17,683 bases of DNA from positions 1 through 17,683 of the forward strand of contig JBJHBG010000106.1 of the NCBI GenBank assembly GCA_050485385.1, read 5' to 3'. The DNA is from RECO01 sp050485385. Lineage in GTDB: Bacteria; Pseudomonadota; Alphaproteobacteria; Geminicoccales; Geminicoccaceae. Under the pieces are notes generated by a model. The model was not told the origin of the DNA. It did no database searches and worked only from the letters and a program-made list of their open reading frames with translations. The position numbers and the translations under genes were made by a program. Numbering within the stretch: position 1 is the first letter of the stretch; each line of letters opens with the position of its first letter. Of the stretch, positions 15,040 to 17,683 are shown in pieces.

Positions 15040-16518
15040 GTGACCGACATCCTCGCCGCGCTCTCGCTCGAAACGCTGTTCTACGCCGCGGCGGGCGTCG
15101 GATTGGGGATCTTCTTCGGCGCGCTCCCCGGCTTCGGCGGCGGCGCGGCGATGGCGATCTCGTTGCCGATCGCCATCACGCTGTCGCCCCTCAACGCCAT
15201 GGTGTTCCTCATCAACGTCTACGGCGGCGTGCAATATGGCGACAGCATTCCGGCCGTTCTGATCGGTGTCCCCGGCTCGCCCGGCAGCGCGCCGACGGCG
15301 ATGGACGGCTTTCCCATGACCCGCCAGGGCCGCGCCGCCGACGCGCTCGCCGCCGGTGCGATCGGTTCCTGTGTGGGCGCCACACTGAGCGTGATCGCTT
15401 TTCTGTTGCTGGCTCCGGTACTCGCCCGCTTCGCCCTGCGTTTCGGTCCGCCCGAGTTCTTCATGCTGGTGGTGTTCGGCCTCACGGTGCTGGCCTCGCT
15501 GAACACGCGTGGGGTGCCGAAGACGTTGCTGGCCGGCGGCGTCGGCGTTTGCCTCGCGTTGATAGGTGCGGATCCCTATTGGGGCCAGCCACGTCTGACC
15601 TTCGGCAGCGTCCACCTGTACGACGGCATCCCGTTCGTGCCGGCGTTGCTGGGCCTGTTCTGCATCTCGCAGATGATGCTCTTGATCGACGACGCCACGT
15701 TGAGCCGCCGCTCGGACGCCCAGCCGCCGACGGCCCGCGCGGTTCTCAACGGTATGGCGAGCGCCATCGGGCGGGTACGGATCCTGCTGCAGAGCGCGGC
15801 CGTCGGGACCTTTGTCGGGGCCCTGCCCGGGGCCGGCGCCACCATCGCTGCGTTCCTCGCCTATGCGCTCGCCAAGAACACGGCGCCGAACCCCGCGACC
15901 TACGGCAAGGGCGAGCGCGATGCGGTGATCGCCAGCGAGGCCGCGAACAGTTCCAACGTCGGCGGCGCGCTCATTCCGACGTTCGCGCTCGGCATTCCCG
16001 GCTCGGCTTCCACCGCCATCCTGCTCGGCGTGATGATGTTCATGGGCCTGCGTCCGGGGCCGCGGTTGTTCCTGGAGCAACTGCCGCTGATCCAGACCTT
16101 GGTCTTCTTCCTCTTGATTGGCTGCCTCTTCATCGGGCTGTTCGGCGGGATTGCGGCACGGTATTTCTACCGCATCACGCGCATCCCGCTTCGCATCCTC
16201 GTCCCCTGCACCATCGCCACCGCCACGCTCGGCGCCTTGGCCAATCGCGGCGAATTGTTCGACGTCGCCGTCATGATGGTGATGGGACTGCTCGGCTACG
16301 TCCTGGTGAAGCTGCGCTATCCGTTGAGCGCCGTGGTGCTCGGTCTGGTGCTCGGTCCACTGGCCGAACGCTACTTCATCCAGAGCGTCGAGATGGTGAA
16401 CTGGGACCTGACGGTGTTCTTCACCCGGCCGATTTGCCTCGTCCTGTGGATCGGCATCGCCCTGTCGCTGCTGGGTTCCCGGCTGATCGCGCGCCGCGAG
16501 CGCGCGCAACCGGCGTGA
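15040..16518 (+). CDS. tctA: Tripartite tricarboxylate transporter large membrane subunit (TctA family)
   Basis: A 492-residue integral membrane protein that forms the transport pathway, with about ten to twelve helices. The two inverted-repeat signature loops are present: FFGALPGFGGG (26-36) and VGALPGAGAT (about 261-270). Other conserved blocks are YGGVQYGDSIPAVLIGVPGS (61-80) with SAPTAMDGFPMTRQG following, and ANSSNVGGALIPTFALGIPG (about 301-320). The length matches the usual family size of about 500. The GTG at 15040 is favoured because it begins at TDILAALSLETLFYAAAGVG, the normal family N-terminus, with GGA 8 nt upstream. No adjacent tctDE two-component genes are present, so regulation differs from the Salmonella tct locus. 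Confidence 0.93.
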   Translation: MTDILAALSLETLFYAAAGVGLGIFFGALPGFGGGAAMAISLPIAITLSPLNAMVFLINVYGGVQYGDSIPAVLIGVPGSPGSAPTAMDGFPMTRQGRAADALAAGAIGSCVGATLSVIAFLLLAPVLARFALRFGPPEFFMLVVFGLTVLASLNTRGVPKTLLAGGVGVCLALIGADPYWGQPRLTFGSVHLYDGIPFVPALLGLFCISQMMLLIDDATLSRRSDAQPPTARAVLNGMASAIGRVRILLQSAAVGTFVGALPGAGATIAAFLAYALAKNTAPNPATYGKGERDAVIASEAANSSNVGGALIPTFALGIPGSASTAILLGVMMFMGLRPGPRLFLEQLPLIQTLVFFLLIGCLFIGLFGGIAARYFYRITRIPLRILVPCTIATATLGALANRGELFDVAVMMVMGLLGYVLVKLRYPLSAVVLGLVLGPLAERYFIQSVEMVNWDLTVFFTRPICLVLWIGIALSLLGSRLIARRERAQPA

Positions 16519-16746
16519 ACGTTGCGGTCGTTGTCCTCCGACGACGCGAAGGGCCCTGGCTAGGCCGTCTTCGTCATCGTGGCGGGGTGGCTCCGCTCGA
16601 TGCCGGTGGTAGTGAGGTGCAGTCGGTAGTGACGCAGGACCGCAACCGCCGGCAGCAGGACGAGCCCCGGCATCGCCGTTGATGATGGTGGGCCGCCGGC
16701 CGACCGCGCGGGGCCGCGTTCATGACAGCGGCGACCGCTCGAGCTA
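16519..16746. other. Intergenic region between tctA and the right IS630 element
   Basis: No gene is seen in these 228 nt. An imperfect inverted repeat around 16540-16576 (GACGA...GGGCC paired with GGCC...TCGTC) could act as a weak terminator for tctCBA, but no T-rich tract follows. The right element's end begins at 16747 beside a TA at 16745-16746. Confidence 0.5.
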
Positions 16747-17596
16747 GCGCGGTTTTCGTTTGGATTGACGCGATTTGGGATTCACGATCTTCGGCAGTCG
16801 TGAGTCGAGATGAGGGCGGGGAGAGAAGGCCAGCCGTGCATGCCGAAGCCGTATTCGATCGATCTGCGTGAACGGGTCGTCGCAGCGATGCTTTCCGGAT
16901 CGACGTACCAGGAAGCCGCCGAGCGCTTCGGCGCGCGCGTCGCTTCGATCTCGCGGTGGCTGGGCAAGCACCGCCGCGAAGGCACGGCGGAACCGGCGGC
17001 ATTCGGCGGTCGCAAGGCGTCGGCCCTGGCTCCGCACGCCGGCAAGATGCGCGCGTTGGTCGAGGGCGGACCGGACCCGACCCTCGACGCCATGCGTGAG
17101 CGCTTGGCCGAAGATCGCATCCGGACCAGCCCGACGACTTGCACCGCGGCTTGCGAAGCCTCGGCATCACGCAAAAATAGACGCAGCGGGCGGCCGACCA
17201 GGATCGTCCCGAGATCGCCGAAGCGCGCATCGCCTGGCAGCAGCGCCAAGCCGAATTGAGCGCCGAGCACTTCGTCTTCGTCGACGAGACCTGGGCCTCG
17301 ACCGACATGGCGCCGGCCGGGGGGCGCGGCCCCTGCGGGCAGCGGACATCGTCCCGCACGGCCACTGCAAGACCACGACCTTCCGCGCCTGGGTCCGCCA
17401 AGCCCTGGTCCCGACCTCAACCCGATCGAGCAGGTGTTCGCCAAGCTGAAGACCCTGTTGCGCAAGGCCAAGGCGCGCACCGTCGATCCCTTTGGACCGC
17501 CATCGGCGGCCTGCTCGACCGGTTCGAACCGAGCGAATGCGCAAACGACATCGCCAACGCCGGATATGCGCAACCCAACCGGAAAAACGCTTGTCT
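16747..17596 (+). mobile_element. IS630-family insertion sequence, degenerate and internally deleted
   Basis: The left end starts at GCGCGGTTTTCGTTTGGATTG after a TA at 16745-16746. The right end is placed near 17597-17598, where another TA follows an imperfect inverted copy (CAACCCAACCGGAAAAACGC, about 17571-17590) of the left-end sequence. At about 850 nt it is shorter than typical IS630 elements of roughly 1.0-1.1 kb, because the transposase has lost internal segments. The 93-nt leader matches the element at 128-36 in length and aligns without gaps, so the two copies are relatives in opposite orientation. The exact right boundary is uncertain by a few bases. Confidence 0.75.
16840..17596 (+). 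pseudogene. IS630-family transposase remnant (frameshifts and two internal deletions)
   Basis: The start at 16840 encodes an intact N-terminal helix-turn-helix region (MPKPYSIDLRERVVAAMLSG, then TYQEAAERFGARVASISRWL). Further on, family motifs appear in different frames: HFVFVDETWASTDM (first catalytic Asp, near 17261-17310), VPHGHCKTTTF, FRAWVRQALVP, PDLNPIEQVFAKLKTLLRKA (catalytic Glu, near 17409-17470) and LLDRFEPSECANDIANAGY (near 17511-17570). The segments that normally lie between TTTF and FRAW, and between ALVP and PDLNPIE, are missing. The second one carries the middle catalytic Asp (the DNLGSHK region), so the DDE triad is incomplete. This copy cannot encode an active transposase. 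It could move only if another copy supplied the enzyme. Confidence 0.88.
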
Positions 17597-17632
17597 TATG
17601 ACGCTTGGGCTCCACCGAGGCAAAGTGGGGTG

Positions 17633-17662
17633 CCGAGGGCGCGCCACCAACGCGCTCCTCGG
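17633..17662. other. GC-rich imperfect hairpin beyond the right IS630 element
   Basis: CCGAGGGCGCG and CGCGCTCCTCGG pair as an imperfect stem of about ten base pairs around the loop CCACCAA. No T-tract follows on either strand. It may be a terminator-like or repeat-like structure belonging to flanking DNA cut by the window edge. Confidence 0.3.
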
Positions 17663-17683
17663 CCGACGGGATCGGACCGTGGA

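Noticed and set aside
14815..16509. A 564-codon minus-strand open frame opposite tctA
   Set aside because: The translation is Gln/His/Arg/Glu-rich low-complexity sequence typical of the antisense of a GC-rich membrane protein gene.
16540..16576. A terminator for tctCBA
   Set aside because: The inverted repeat is imperfect and lacks a T-tract, so it is only mentioned in the intergenic entry and not called as a terminator.
1..17683. CRISPR arrays, tRNA or rRNA genes, phage genes or toxin-antitoxin pairs
   Set aside because: No regularly spaced repeats, no tRNA-like cloverleaf or rRNA blocks, and no recognisable phage or toxin-antitoxin proteins were seen on either strand.

Overview
The window is GC-rich DNA with the strong G/C third-position bias of a large bacterial genome. 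The gene content (peptide/opine-type ABC importer with an enolase-superfamily enzyme, Tct/Bug carboxylate transporter, GGT-like hydrolase, amino-acid racemase, FAD-dependent D-amino-acid dehydrogenase, IS630 elements) suggests a soil or plant-associated alphaproteobacterium. That placement is inference; no rRNA, tRNA or phylogenetic marker gene is present.

Layout. (1) 1-128: inner end of an IS630-family element whose transposase reads leftward out of the window. (2) 231-7274, minus strand: a five-gene operon, transcribed solute-binding protein > permease > permease > two-domain ATPase > mandelate racemase/enolase-superfamily enzyme. The last four genes overlap or touch, and a strong hairpin separates the binding protein from the rest. 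(3) 7395-8330, plus strand: a divergent LysR-type regulator. The 120-bp intergenic region holds a perfect 15-bp dyad, ATAA-N7-TTAT, that fits an OccR-like operator. (4) 8331-9629: about 1.3 kb with no convincing intact gene and possible decayed fragments. (5) 9630-13404, minus strand: a three-gene operon, FAD-dependent D-amino-acid dehydrogenase > Asp/Glu racemase family protein > gamma-glutamyltransferase-like Ntn hydrolase. (6) 13574-16518, plus strand: divergent tctC-tctB-tctA, a complete tripartite tricarboxylate transporter. (7) 16747-17596: a second IS630-family element in the opposite orientation, with its transposase destroyed by frameshifts and deletions.

How the genes may work together (inference). 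The first module looks like an inducible uptake-and-processing unit: the LysR protein senses a ligand, the ABC system imports an oligopeptide- or glycoside-like solute, and the enolase-superfamily enzyme probably dehydrates an acid-sugar product. The second module looks like a carboxylate or amino-acid derivative pathway: TctCBA imports a carboxylate, the GGT-like enzyme cleaves an amide, the racemase interconverts stereoisomers and the dehydrogenase oxidises the D-isomer to a keto acid. No substrate can be named from sequence alone. The two catabolic modules lie between inward-facing ends of related IS630 elements, so the roughly 16.6-kb block has the architecture of an IS-bounded accessory island.
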